The position numbers and the translations under genes were made by a program. Below the pieces are notes generated by a model. The model was not told the origin of the DNA. It saw only the letters and a list, made by a program, of their open reading frames with translations, and ran no database searches. This document shows positions 34,916-43,319 of a DNA stretch of 64,000 nucleotides, in pieces (within the stretch, counting starts at the first letter, position 1; every line of letters begins with the position of its first letter). The stretch is from Chitinophaga caeni (GTDB lineage Bacteria > Bacteroidota > Bacteroidia > Chitinophagales > Chitinophagaceae). The stretch is taken from the NCBI RefSeq assembly GCF_002557795.1, contig NZ_CP023777.1:2303001-2367000 (forward strand), read 5' to 3'.

Positions 34916-36166
34916 ATGAAGAAAAAATCGAACCTGCTGACGATCTTTATATTCGGTGCCATGATATTGGGTATCATTTTAGGATATGTTTATTGGAAAA
35001 TGGTGCCGGAAGTGGAAAGCCGTGATCAGTTTGCGGAAAAAATATCTATTTTATCCCACGTGTTCTTGCGTTTAGTGAAGATGATTATTGCACCTTTAGT
35101 TTTTTCAACTTTGGTATTAGGGGTGGCTAAATTAGGAGATATAAAGGCTGTTGGGAGGATTGGTGCTAAAACTATGGGTTGGTTCATTACCGCGACATTC
35201 GTTTCCCTATTTCTAGGGTTAATTTTAGTAAATCTTTTAAAACCGGGTGTAGGACTAAATTTACCGCTTCCAGATATCCATGCATCAAGCGGGGTAGAAA
35301 GAGCGGATATGACACTTAGGGGCTTCTTTGACCACATAGTTCCGGAAAGTGCTATCATGGCTATGGCGGAGAATGAGATATTACAAATTGTAATATTCGC
35401 ATTGTTTTTTGGAATTGCAACGGCCGCTATTGGTGAAGCGGGAACACCGATAGTTAAATTGATGGATTCAGTAGCCCATGTTATGTTAAAAGTTACTGGC
35501 TATGTTATGAATTTTGCCCCGTTCGCGGTATTTGGAGCAATGGCTGCGATCATTGCTAAATCTGGCCCGGATATACTCATTACTTACCTTGTTTTTTTAA
35601 TCCAGTTCTATATAGGATTAATGATTCTATGGTTCATATTATTATTTGCGGGGTATGTGATAGTTGGAAAGCCGATTACCGGTTTATACAAAAAACTAAT
35701 TGCTCCCATCACTATGGCATTTGCTACGGCTAGTAGTGAAGCAGCTTACCCCCGTACCATGCAATCTTTGGAAGAGTTCGGTTGTGATAATAGGATCGTA
35801 AGTTTCGTATTGCCGTTAGGCTATTCATTCAACCTGGATGGTTCTATGATGTATATGACTTTTGCAAGTTTATTTATTGCGCAAGCTTATGGAATGCATT
35901 TAAGTATAGAACAACAAATCACGATGTTGTTAGTTCTTATGATTACAAGTAAAGGTATTGCCGGAGTGCCGAGGGCTTCATTGGTAGTAATTGCAGGTAC
36001 ATTAGCTTTATTTAATATCCCCGAAGCAGGTTTGTTGCTTTTAATAGGAATCGACCATTTCCTCGATATGGGACGCTCCGCAACCAACGTAATCGGTAAC
36101 GCGATGGCTTGCACAGCCGTATCTAAATGGGAAGGTAAATTGGAATTACAGCCCGAAGAAGCTTAA
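34916..36166 (+). CDS. Dicarboxylate/amino acid:cation symporter (DAACS family)
   Basis: 416 residues, eight helices and two re-entrant hairpins. Family motifs: the serine-rich hairpin 1 in FATASSEAAYPRTMQ, the helix 7 motif GYSFNLDGSMMYM, and helix 8 with DMGRSATNVIGNAMA. In glutamate carriers such as GltPh the last motif ends in Gly-Asp, and that Asp holds the amino group; here it is Gly-Asn, as in DctA. A C4-dicarboxylate is therefore more likely than glutamate or aspartate. It has its own promoter and is followed by two further membrane-protein genes in the same direction. Confidence 0.93.
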   Translation: MKKKSNLLTIFIFGAMILGIILGYVYWKMVPEVESRDQFAEKISILSHVFLRLVKMIIAPLVFSTLVLGVAKLGDIKAVGRIGAKTMGWFITATFVSLFLGLILVNLLKPGVGLNLPLPDIHASSGVERADMTLRGFFDHIVPESAIMAMAENEILQIVIFALFFGIATAAIGEAGTPIVKLMDSVAHVMLKVTGYVMNFAPFAVFGAMAAIIAKSGPDILITYLVFLIQFYIGLMILWFILLFAGYVIVGKPITGLYKKLIAPITMAFATASSEAAYPRTMQSLEEFGCDNRIVSFVLPLGYSFNLDGSMMYMTFASLFIAQAYGMHLSIEQQITMLLVLMITSKGIAGVPRASLVVIAGTLALFNIPEAGLLLLIGIDHFLDMGRSATNVIGNAMACTAVSKWEGKLELQPEEA

Positions 36167-36256
36167 AAATAACTTTTGTTTAGCATTTAAATCTGTATTT
36201 TTCCTTGTCATTTCAGTTGGAATGGCAAGGATCTATTTTTTAACATTTGAATACGC

Positions 36257-36943
36257 ATGGACCAGATTATCGAGTTTTTGAAGCATTTGATTAATCCCGA
36301 GTGGATTATTACGCATGGTGGTTTTTATTTGATTTTATTTATCATTTTCGCAGAAACAGGTCTGTTCGTTGGATTCTTCCTTCCAGGAGATTCCTTGTTA
36401 TTCGTGGCGGGTATTTACAGTGGATTGTTATGCGAAAGCTTCTTCAATATTCCGTTCTTTGCATTGATGTTGCTCGTTGCTCTCGCGGGTATTTTGGGGA
36501 ATATGGTTGGTTATTGGTTTGGCCGCAAATCTGGCCCCATGTTATACCGCAAGAAAGACACTTTCCTGTTCCGTCAAAAGCATTTGCATCAAGCACATGA
36601 ATTTTATGAGAAATACGGTGGCGGCGCTATTTTCGTAGCCCGTTTTCTTCCTATCGTGCGGACTTTTGCACCTATTGTTGCCGGTATCGTGGAGATGGAT
36701 CGTAAAAAATTTATGTTCTACAACATTATCGGTTCTTTCGCCTGGGTATTTTCGCTCATGCTAGCAGGGCATTATCTTGATAAATATTTTCCAGATCTGA
36801 AAAATCATTTGGAGTTAATCATCATCATTATTATCTTGATTACGACCTTGCCGGTTTTGATCAAATTATTCTTCGGTAAAGCGAAGAAACCAATCGGGGC
36901 CGGACAGGTAGAGGCTTCATCGCAAGATCAGCAGCAAGAGTAG
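36257..36943 (+). CDS. DedA-family membrane protein
   Basis: 228 residues with four to five membrane segments. The SNARE-associated/DedA core is visible: AETGLFVGFFLPGDSLLFVAG (residues 32-52 in two runs), GNMVGYWFGRKSGP, and GGGAIFVARFLPIVRTFAPIVAG, the conserved Arg-containing re-entrant segment. Members flip undecaprenyl phosphate or other lipids across the membrane and affect envelope stability. The C-terminus is a hydrophilic Gln/Glu tail. It lies 90 bases after the symporter and 39 before an MFS gene. Confidence 0.93.
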   Translation: MDQIIEFLKHLINPEWIITHGGFYLILFIIFAETGLFVGFFLPGDSLLFVAGIYSGLLCESFFNIPFFALMLLVALAGILGNMVGYWFGRKSGPMLYRKKDTFLFRQKHLHQAHEFYEKYGGGAIFVARFLPIVRTFAPIVAGIVEMDRKKFMFYNIIGSFAWVFSLMLAGHYLDKYFPDLKNHLELIIIIIILITTLPVLIKLFFGKAKKPIGAGQVEASSQDQQQE

Positions 36944-36982
36944 GGGAAGCTATACACGCGTCATTTCACGTTATAATTATAT

Positions 36983-38254
36983 ATGCATCCTGAATCCACG
37001 TCAACCGGGAAAACCCGGGTATTCAACGCGGCCGTTATCGTTGCTTCGCTTGGATATTTTGTAGACATCTATGATCTCCTATTATTTGGAATCGTTCGTA
37101 TTAAGAGCTTACAATCCTTAGGCTTAGATAAGGAACAGATTGAACATTACGGTTTATTATTGATTAATTACCAGATGGCCGGGTTACTCATCGGTGGTAT
37201 TATCTGGGGTATTTTAGGCGATAAACGTGGCCGCTTATCTGTTCTTTTCGGTAGCATCCTACTGTATTCCGTTGCTAATATCGCCAATGGAATGATCGGT
37301 GGGGATAATGCCATTACCTGGTATATCGTTTGGAGATTTGTTGCGGGGCTTGGCTTGGCTGGAGAACTCGGTGCAGGGATTACCCTCGTTTCAGAGGTAT
37401 TACCGAAGGAGAAGCGGGGCATCGGTACTATGATCGTTGCAAGCATAGGTATTTCCGGGGCTATAGCGGCATATTTCGTATCAACCTATTTCGGGGATGA
37501 TTGGAGGATGTGTTACTACATTGGCGGTGGGCTTGGCTTGACGCTTTTATTCTTAAGGATCAGCGTGGTAGAGAGCGGGATGTTCCATAATAGCCGGCAG
37601 GAAAATGTGAGCCGCGGCAATTATCTCAAGTTTTTTACAGATGGCAACCGGTTTAAACGTTACTTAAAGTGTGTACTCATCGGTACACCGACTTGGTATG
37701 TTGTCGGTATCCTGATATTTTTCTCCAATTCTTTTGCCGAACATTTAGGGGTACAAGGTAAAATAGAACCCGGCAAAGCGATCATGATTTGTTATGCCGC
37801 TTTAACCATCGGGGATTTTGCCAGCGGTGCGTTGAGTCAATATTTGAAAAGCAGGAAAAAAGTACTGTACATATTTTATGCATTGACTTTGGCCAGCATC
37901 ATTATTTATTTTTCTGCTCACGGTGTTTCTACGACTGCATTTTATTGCATCTGCGGTTTGCTGGGTTTCAGTGTTGGGTTCTGGGCAATATTTGTAACGG
38001 TGGCAGCAGAACAGTTTGGTACAAACTACCGCGCCATGGCAGCTACTACGGCGCCTAACTACGCCCGTGGCATGCTGAATGTTATTACACCGGTTTTTTT
38101 ATCATTGCAAACTGTTTTAGAAGGTCGTTTTAACTCTTCCTACCTGGCCAGCGGTTTGATAACAGGTTTAATCTGCATGGCTGTTGCTTTCATCGCCGCC
38201 TTAACTAGTGATGAAACTTTCGGCAAAGAATTGAATTATGTTGAAAATGACTAA
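36983..38254 (+). CDS. MFS transporter
   Basis: 423 residues, twelve predicted helices. The loop between helices 2 and 3 has the MFS signature in GDKRGRLSVLFGS. YFVDIYDLLLFGIV in helix 1 and GLGLAGELGAGITLVSEVLPKEKRG in helices 4-5 resemble the aromatic acid/sugar acid branch (AAHS/sialate-like). Substrate unknown. The gene follows DedA closely and ends 21 bases from the convergent FMN reductase, with no visible terminator between them. Confidence 0.88.
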   Translation: MHPESTSTGKTRVFNAAVIVASLGYFVDIYDLLLFGIVRIKSLQSLGLDKEQIEHYGLLLINYQMAGLLIGGIIWGILGDKRGRLSVLFGSILLYSVANIANGMIGGDNAITWYIVWRFVAGLGLAGELGAGITLVSEVLPKEKRGIGTMIVASIGISGAIAAYFVSTYFGDDWRMCYYIGGGLGLTLLFLRISVVESGMFHNSRQENVSRGNYLKFFTDGNRFKRYLKCVLIGTPTWYVVGILIFFSNSFAEHLGVQGKIEPGKAIMICYAALTIGDFASGALSQYLKSRKKVLYIFYALTLASIIIYFSAHGVSTTAFYCICGLLGFSVGFWAIFVTVAAEQFGTNYRAMAATTAPNYARGMLNVITPVFLSLQTVLEGRFNSSYLASGLITGLICMAVAFIAALTSDETFGKELNYVEND

Positions 38255-38275
38255 GTATTCAAAATTAAGTGCCAA

Positions 38276-38809
38276 TTATAGCACCCAACGCTTATAGCTT
38301 TCCACGAATTGCAGGCATTCTTGTTCCGTTTGACTATCGAGGAAATCACCGTCGGAATTAATTTTCCCCTTGATTCCCTGGATGATTAAACTACAGGAAT
38401 CTTGCAATTGGGCCATCAAGGTAGTAAGTATCAGTTGTAATTCTTCATGTCCTTTAATACCCATTGCCGCGGCAGTTATGATGCCAACAGGTTTTTCATT
38501 AAACACGGTCGTAGCCACGCACCATTCGAAGAGGTTTTTTAACCCGCTGGGTATGCTGAAGATATATTCCGGGGAACAAATAATGACGCCATCTGCCTGC
38601 AAGATCGATTCCCTAACTTCGAGGATGCTTGCAGGAGGCTCATCGGTGGATAAACTGGGATCGAAATGCGGTAAGGATTTTAAGTTATTATAGATGCGGG
38701 TATTGAAAATATCTTTTGCCTGGCGGGCAATAAATTCAATGATTCTATAGTTGGAAGATGGATGGCTGGCGCTACCGTTAATAATCAAGATACTTTTCTT
38801 CTTTTCCAT
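38276..38809 (-). CDS. NAD(P)H-dependent FMN reductase family protein
   Basis: 177 residues, flavodoxin-like fold. FMN phosphate is bound by the N-terminal loop INGSASHPSSNYRIIEFIA (residues 9-27). The second FMN motif is CSPEYIFSIPSGLKNLFEW (about 79-97), matching SPEYxxxxPxxLKNxxDW. Such enzymes reduce quinones, azo compounds or chromate and provide reduced flavin. It follows the MarR gene after 27 bases on the same strand, so the regulator probably controls it. Confidence 0.92.
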   Translation of the reverse strand: MEKKKSILIINGSASHPSSNYRIIEFIARQAKDIFNTRIYNNLKSLPHFDPSLSTDEPPASILEVRESILQADGVIICSPEYIFSIPSGLKNLFEWCVATTVFNEKPVGIITAAAMGIKGHEELQLILTTLMAQLQDSCSLIIQGIKGKINSDGDFLDSQTEQECLQFVESYKRWVL

Positions 38810-38836
38810 ATACTAAGTTCCTACCCTGCTCAAAGT

Positions 38837-39298
38837 TTAATAATTGGTCAATATCTTATCTAAAAGATGGTTTAACTGTTGAATTTCTCCATCGTTCAAG
38901 GTATCTTTTAGGTTATCTTCCAAGGTGTGCAGTTCTAAATCGATGGTTTTCAATAGCTCTAAACCTTTTGCCGTAATGGAAACATCGACAGCGCGGCGAT
39001 CCATCTCGCAACTTTTGGTATCAATCAATCCCGCTTTTTTCAACCGTTGTACTAGCCGGGAAACATCACTCATCTTATCCAGCATCCTTTCTTTCAAGGA
39101 ATTGATACTAGCAACTTTAGGGTGTTGTCCCCTCAATATCCGCAGGATATTGAACTGTTGCATGGTGATATCGTATTGTTTAAAAAATTGTTGGTGACGG
39201 TCTACCATCCAATTTCCTACAAATACGAGGCTCACCATCCCGCGGTGATAGTCATTAGTAAAAGCTTTTGTTGCGATCAGTTTTTCTAGATTCGACAT
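38837..39298 (-). CDS. MarR-family transcriptional regulator
   Basis: 153 residues. The winged helix-turn-helix lies at about residues 45-115: MQQFNILRILRGQHPKVASI, then LKERMLDKMSDVSRLVQRLKKAGLI as recognition helix, then the wing DRRAVDVSITAKGLELL. N- and C-terminal helices form the dimer. Members bind palindromes and leave them on contact with oxidants or phenolics. Co-oriented genes are the FMN reductase just downstream and yceI just upstream, whose promoter holds a 34-bp palindrome. A weaker inverted repeat GACAAG/CTTGTC (39384-39407) lies 90 bases before its own start. Confidence 0.93.
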   Translation of the reverse strand: MSNLEKLIATKAFTNDYHRGMVSLVFVGNWMVDRHQQFFKQYDITMQQFNILRILRGQHPKVASINSLKERMLDKMSDVSRLVQRLKKAGLIDTKSCEMDRRAVDVSITAKGLELLKTIDLELHTLEDNLKDTLNDGEIQQLNHLLDKILTNY

Positions 39299-39383
39299 AA
39301 ATGGAGAGTATAAGCTACTTCAATAAAAATAAAATTACGAATAAGGTACGAAATTGCATCCATTTTCAGAAAGCTAAGCATTT

Positions 39384-39407
39384 GACAAGCACCAAGTTAG
39401 TCTTGTC
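39384..39407. promoter_or_regulatory. Possible second operator before the MarR gene
   Basis: GACAAG (39384-39389) and CTTGTC (39402-39407) with 12 bases between. The word TTGACAA at 39382-39388 equals the half-site of the yceI palindrome. It lies about 90 bases before the MarR start codon. Confidence 0.4.
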
Positions 39408-39507
39408 GGTAATTGGTTGATTCTTGTACTTGGCTCCCGGGGGATAGGTTTTTCAATAATCCATCATCCAGCATAAAATTAAGGATATTACGCTAAAAAA
39501 TACTTTA

Positions 39508-39538
39508 CAAAAAAAGGCGATGTTTTTTACACCGCCTT
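39508..39538 (-). terminator. Terminator of the yceI gene
   Basis: AAGGCG (39514-39519) and CGCCTT (39533-39538) plus inner TGT/ACA pairs; on the minus strand seven T follow. It separates yceI from the MarR gene. Confidence 0.75.
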
Positions 39539-39563
39539 GCCTGGTTAAATTTTGTTGTATTCC

Positions 39564-40142
39564 TTAAGATTTTTGTTGTACGATTTCCAGGTTAATCACC
39601 AGGCGCACTTCTTTACCAACAGCAGTATTGTCTTTCCCGTAATTGATATTAAAATCGAAGCGGTTGATTTTAGTTTTGGCGATAAAACCGGCGCGGTTAT
39701 TACCCCAGGGATCCACGATGATACCACCTTTATGTACGACCTCGAAAGTAACTGTTTTCGTTACATCCCTGATCGTAAGGTCACCAACTAGCAAGTATTT
39801 ATCATCGCTAATTTTCTTGAAAGCGGTACCGGTAAATTTCATTTCGGGGAACTTGGCAGCATTGAAGAAATCATCACTTTTCAAGTGCGTATCCCTTTGA
39901 TCTACCCCGGTGTTTACGCTGTTTACATCAACGGTAAAGTTGATTTGAGCGCCTGTAAAATCCTTGTTGGAGCTAACAACAGTTCCATCGAACTTTTCGA
40001 ATTTACCTGCTACCTGGGAGATCCCGAGGTGGTTTACGCTGAAATTTACAGAAGTATGCGCTGGGTCAGCCTTCCAGGTAGTTTTTTGGGCAAAAAGCGC
40101 CAGGGGAGCAAAGGCCACTAGGGCTAGCAATAATTTTTTCAT
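39564..40142 (-). CDS. YceI-family exported lipid-binding protein
   Basis: 192 residues. A signal peptide covers residues 1-19 (LLLALVAFAPLALFAQ). The mature part is the YceI lipocalin-like barrel: WKADPAHTSVNFSVNHLGISQVAGKFEKFDG (two runs), then GVDQRDTHLKSDDFFNAAKFPEMKF and DLTIRDVTKTVTFEV. Family members bind isoprenoid or amide lipids in the periplasm. The gene has a clear -7 element and a long palindromic operator just upstream, and a MarR regulator gene downstream on the same strand. Confidence 0.95.
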   Translation of the reverse strand: MKKLLLALVAFAPLALFAQKTTWKADPAHTSVNFSVNHLGISQVAGKFEKFDGTVVSSNKDFTGAQINFTVDVNSVNTGVDQRDTHLKSDDFFNAAKFPEMKFTGTAFKKISDDKYLLVGDLTIRDVTKTVTFEVVHKGGIIVDPWGNNRAGFIAKTKINRFDFNINYGKDNTAVGKEVRLVINLEIVQQKS

Positions 40143-40162
40143 ATTGTATGTGTTTTATAATG

Positions 40163-40170
40163 CAAATGTA
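40163..40170 (-). promoter_or_regulatory. -7 element of the yceI promoter
   Basis: TACATTTG on the minus strand (40170-40163). The -33 position falls inside the 34-bp palindrome. Confidence 0.65.
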
Positions 40171-40175
40171 GCATT

Positions 40176-40209
40176 ATTGACAATACATGTTGCAACATAT
40201 ATTGTCAAT
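40176..40209. promoter_or_regulatory. 34-bp palindromic operator at the yceI promoter
   Basis: ATTGACAATACATGTTG followed by CAACATATATTGTCAAT: 16 of 17 base pairs are symmetric. The core ATGTTGCAACAT is a perfect palindrome, and the outer arms are ATTGACAATA and TATTGTCAAT. It covers the -33 region of yceI, a repressing position, and fits a MarR-type dimer. Confidence 0.85.
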
Positions 40210-40257
40210 TTACTGTTAAAATAATAATTACAGTTAAGGTTATCCCGGCGATAAAAG

Positions 40258-40289
40258 AGGCCCTATTCCGATCCAACGGAATAGGGCCT
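40258..40289 (-). terminator. Terminator of the malate dehydrogenase gene
   Basis: AGGCCCTATTCCG (40258-40270), loop ATCCAA, CGGAATAGGGCCT (40277-40289). Perfect 13-bp stem; TTTTAT follows on the minus strand. Confidence 0.88.
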
Positions 40290-40315
40290 AAAATAATACA
40301 GTTTAAGCTGCTATA

Positions 40316-41257
40316 TTAAGCGCTTACTACTTTCATATTGTCCAATACATCCATTACTTCTTTAACGTGATTGGCAGAAGTGCTCAACAACGCTTTCTCA
40401 TCATCGTTCAATTGCAATTCGATGATTTTCTCGATACCGTTTTTACCCAGCACTACAGGAACGCCCAAGTAGATATCTTTCAAACCGTATTCACCTGTCA
40501 GCCATGCGCAGCAAGGGAAAATACGTTTTTCATCTTTCAGGATAGCTTCCACCATTTGAGCGGCAGCAGCACCGGGGGCATACCAAGCGGAAGTTCCCAA
40601 CAAGTTAACGATTTCACCACCACCAACTTTGGTACGTTGAATAATCGCTTCTAATTTATCGCCGGCTACCAACTCCGTTACGGGAATACCACCCACGGTA
40701 GTATATCTTGGTAAAGGAACCATGGTATCGCCGTGGCCACCCATCAGGATCGCTTGAATATCTTTAGGGGAGCAGCCGATTTCGTCGGCTAAGAAAGCGC
40801 GGTAACGGGCAGTATCGAGGATACCGGCCATACCGAATACCTTGTTGCTGTCTTTTTTGGCAGCAAGGAAAGCGCAGTAGGTCATCACGTCCAAAGGATT
40901 GGACACCACGATGATGATAGCATCAGGGGAATATTTGTTGATGTTTTCTGTTACTGACTTCACGATGTTAGCATTCGTAGAAATCAGGTCATCGCGGCTC
41001 ATACCCGGTTTACGAGGTAAGCCGGAAGTGATTACTACCACATCACTGTTTGCAGTTCTTGCATAATCATTGGTAACGCCTAAAGTTTTGGTGCTATAAT
41101 AGTCGATCGGGGCTTGTTGCCACATATCTAAAGCTTTACCTTCGGCAGTTCCTTCCTTGATATCCAGTAATACTACTTCTTGCAAGAAATCCCTGTGTGC
41201 CAGCACATTAGCGCAGGTAGCGCCCACATTTCCAGCACCTACTACAGTAACTTTCAT
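40316..41257 (-). CDS. mdh: Malate dehydrogenase, lactate-dehydrogenase-like
   Basis: 313 residues from the ATG at 41257, where MKVTVVGAGNVGATCANVLA begins the NAD-binding fold. A start further upstream in frame would overlap the promoter element TATTTTTG (41304-41297, minus strand). The substrate loop ITSGLPRKPGMSRDDLI has the Arg pair typical of malate-specific enzymes, and the catalytic His is in GGHGDTMVPLPRY. It oxidises malate to oxaloacetate in the citric acid cycle. Single gene with its own promoter and terminator. Confidence 0.96.
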   Translation of the reverse strand: MKVTVVGAGNVGATCANVLAHRDFLQEVVLLDIKEGTAEGKALDMWQQAPIDYYSTKTLGVTNDYARTANSDVVVITSGLPRKPGMSRDDLISTNANIVKSVTENINKYSPDAIIIVVSNPLDVMTYCAFLAAKKDSNKVFGMAGILDTARYRAFLADEIGCSPKDIQAILMGGHGDTMVPLPRYTTVGGIPVTELVAGDKLEAIIQRTKVGGGEIVNLLGTSAWYAPGAAAAQMVEAILKDEKRIFPCCAWLTGEYGLKDIYLGVPVVLGKNGIEKIIELQLNDDEKALLSTSANHVKEVMDVLDNMKVVSA

Positions 41258-41350
41258 TTTATTGTATAATTTTTTGAGTGAAGAATATTTGGGTAACAAA
41301 AATAATGATTATGTACGGATTCCACCGTGAAAAAATCCAGTTTTAACGCT

Positions 41351-41863
41351 TTATAAACTAGATAAAATATTCTCCACGTTTAAGGCTGCCGTAACTTCAT
41401 GTTTTAATTGCCGCTTTTTATCATATATATATACCCCGGGGAATTCCCTCAAGCCGTAGAAGTACATGATTTGGCGGGTAGGTTCGCTCACCATCGTAAT
41501 ATTGGGATAAGAACCGATTTTGTATTCATTGTAATATTCCTTCATGCGATCAACCCTGAAAGGGGTAATCATCAAGATATTCACATTTTTAAATTTTTCG
41601 ATCTTCTTCGTAATATCTTCTGTAAGTATTTTACAGTGATCACATTCTACGCTGAAGATAATCAGGACAGTCGGTTTATTATTATGCAGCAATTGCTTGT
41701 TATAAACACTGCCATCTTCCAGGTAAAGCTGGAACGGGGGTAAAGTTGGAAATTGTTGGTAAACAGGTAATTGCGAGTTGTTTTGTTGATTCTTAACCTG
41801 TGCATGGCCGGTATTCGGAATGCAACAGGCGATCCATAAAGCCAAAAATAGAACTGTACGCAT
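41351..41863 (-). CDS. Exported thioredoxin-like (redoxin) protein
   Basis: 170 residues. Signal peptide about 1-21 (LFLALWIACCIPNTGHAQ). The thioredoxin fold follows, with the redox pair in FSVECDHCKIL (CDHC, where thioredoxin has CGPC), and a cis-Pro-like region at REFPGVYIYDKK. Such TlpA/redoxin relatives act as thiol reductases or oxidases outside the cytoplasm. It lies upstream of mdh on the same strand by about 90 bases; whether it is in one transcript is unclear because mdh has its own promoter. Confidence 0.85.
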   Translation of the reverse strand: MRTVLFLALWIACCIPNTGHAQVKNQQNNSQLPVYQQFPTLPPFQLYLEDGSVYNKQLLHNNKPTVLIIFSVECDHCKILTEDITKKIEKFKNVNILMITPFRVDRMKEYYNEYKIGSYPNITMVSEPTRQIMYFYGLREFPGVYIYDKKRQLKHEVTAALNVENILSSL

Positions 41864-42012
41864 AATGAATAATTAATGATTGAGTAATGATGCAAGGGCT
41901 CCCGGCATATGCAAGGAGTGATAAAAATACCCTATTTTTACGCAGCAAGGAGAAAAAAGTACGAAAATCAAGCCAAATTCAATGTATTTCGTTGTAAAAT
42001 TGGCAAACTATG

Positions 42013-42042
42013 TTTGTACATATCATTTAATTTTTACTTTTG
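42013..42042 (+). promoter_or_regulatory. efp-accB-accC promoter
   Basis: TTTG (42013-42016), 18-base spacer, TACTTTTG (42035-42042). Close to the phylum consensus. The start codon of efp is 45 bases downstream. Confidence 0.8.
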
Positions 42043-42086
42043 CAATCCTAATTAATTTTTAACTTTAAATTAGTCACCATTTTTTT

Positions 42087-42653
42087 ATGGCTACAACTGC
42101 AGATATCAGGACAGGATTAATCATTAAACTGGATAACAGTTTATATTCTGTCGTAGAGTTTGGACAGAATAAGACCGCCCGTGCCGCTGCCAAAGTTTGG
42201 GCAAAGTTGAAGGGGGTTGACAATAGCCGTTCAATCGAGCATACTTGGAACTCTGGTGATACCATTTACCCGGTTCGCGTTGAAAAGAAAGCTTTTCAAT
42301 TCTTGTATCAAGATGATACCGGTTACAATTTCATGGATAACGAAACCTTCGAGCAGCTCGCATTGCCAGAAAATATGGTGGATGCTCCACAGTTCTTGAA
42401 AGAAGGCCAAGAAGTGAATGTTGCGATCAACACCGAAACAGAACAACCGATGAGCGTGGAACTACCAGACAAGATCGTTTTGCGTATTACTTATTCCGAA
42501 CCCGGGATGAAAGGCGATACCGCGACACGTACCTTGAAACCAGCCACCGTTGAAACCGGTGCAACCGTGATGGTACCGCTTTTCTGCGATGAAGGTGAAT
42601 TGATCCGTATTAACACCAAAACAGGTGACTACATCGAAAGAGTAAAAGAATAG
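42087..42653 (+). CDS. efp: Elongation factor P with arginine at the tip
   Basis: 188 residues, three beta-barrel domains. EF-P rescues ribosomes stalled at consecutive prolines, and the loop tip of domain I reaches the peptidyl-transferase centre. In most bacteria the tip is Lys or is GKG with a modified lysine. Here the segment is NKTARAAAKVWAKLKG (28-43), putting Arg at position 32, in register with the rhamnosylated Arg 32 of Pseudomonas EF-P (NKSGRNAAVVKMKLK). Domains II and III are ordinary: YTEPG-like TYSEPGMKGDTATRTLKPATVE and GELIRINTKTGDYIERVKE. It is the first gene of an operon with accB and accC, a usual order. Confidence 0.96.
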   Translation: MATTADIRTGLIIKLDNSLYSVVEFGQNKTARAAAKVWAKLKGVDNSRSIEHTWNSGDTIYPVRVEKKAFQFLYQDDTGYNFMDNETFEQLALPENMVDAPQFLKEGQEVNVAINTETEQPMSVELPDKIVLRITYSEPGMKGDTATRTLKPATVETGATVMVPLFCDEGELIRINTKTGDYIERVKE

Positions 42654-42704
42654 TAGATCATACCTAGTCCAATAACTAAAATTTCTAAACCAAAAACTGT
42701 TTAC

Positions 42705-43193
42705 ATGGATTTTAAACAGATCCAGGAGCTGATTAAGATTGTTAATAAGTCTAATATCAGTGAACTGAGCATTGAGCAAGAAAAGTTTAAGATTACGATA
42801 AAACAAAAAGAGCAAGAAACAACTCAACAGATCGTAACTGTTCCAGTAGCTGCCGCTCCCGTTCAAGCCGTTGCCCCGGCAACAGCCCCTGTACAAGCTG
42901 CCGCTGCCGCTCCTGCTGCTGAAAAACCTAAAGCTGCCGAGGCTCCTGCCAGCAACTTGATTACCATCAAATCTCCAATGATCGGTACTTTCTATCGCTC
43001 CGCCGGTCCGGATAAGCCGCCATTTGCGAATGTCGGGGATGATGTAGCTCCCGGTAAAGTAGTTTGCATCATCGAAGCGATGAAATTGTTTAATGAAATC
43101 GAAAGCGAAGTAAGCGGTAAAATCGTGAAAGTATTGGTAGATGATGCATCTCCGGTAGAATACGATCAACCGCTATTCTTAGTTGAACCATAA
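42705..43193 (+). CDS. accB: Biotin carboxyl carrier protein of acetyl-CoA carboxylase
   Basis: 162 residues. The C-terminal biotinyl domain (about 85-162) has the site EAMKLFNEIE, with the lysine that takes biotin, and the thumb region SPMIGTFYRSAGPDKPPF. An N-terminal helical part and a flexible Ala/Pro/Val-rich linker (about 45-85) come before it. The protein carries carboxybiotin between AccC and the transferase in fatty acid synthesis. It lies between efp and accC. Confidence 0.96.
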   Translation: MDFKQIQELIKIVNKSNISELSIEQEKFKITIKQKEQETTQQIVTVPVAAAPVQAVAPATAPVQAAAAAPAAEKPKAAEAPASNLITIKSPMIGTFYRSAGPDKPPFANVGDDVAPGKVVCIIEAMKLFNEIESEVSGKIVKVLVDDASPVEYDQPLFLVEP

Positions 43194-43319
43194 ACTTGTT
43201 ATAAAGTTGAAAGGTGGATGACACTTCTGCCGAACCCTGTTCTATTATTTTTGCCGGGTTCGAGCTAAGTTTGCTTCACTTTTCAACTTTACACTTTTTA
43301 TAAACTATTATCAATAACA

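Noticed and set aside
36960..36980. Third copy of the TTCCACGTTATG box before the MFS gene (TTTCACGTTATAA)
   Set aside because: Only 9-10 bases agree, there is no hairpin next to it, and such a match is expected by chance.
41258..41299. Longer start for malate dehydrogenase
   Set aside because: It would overlap the -7 element at 41297-41304 and add residues before the conserved nucleotide-binding start.
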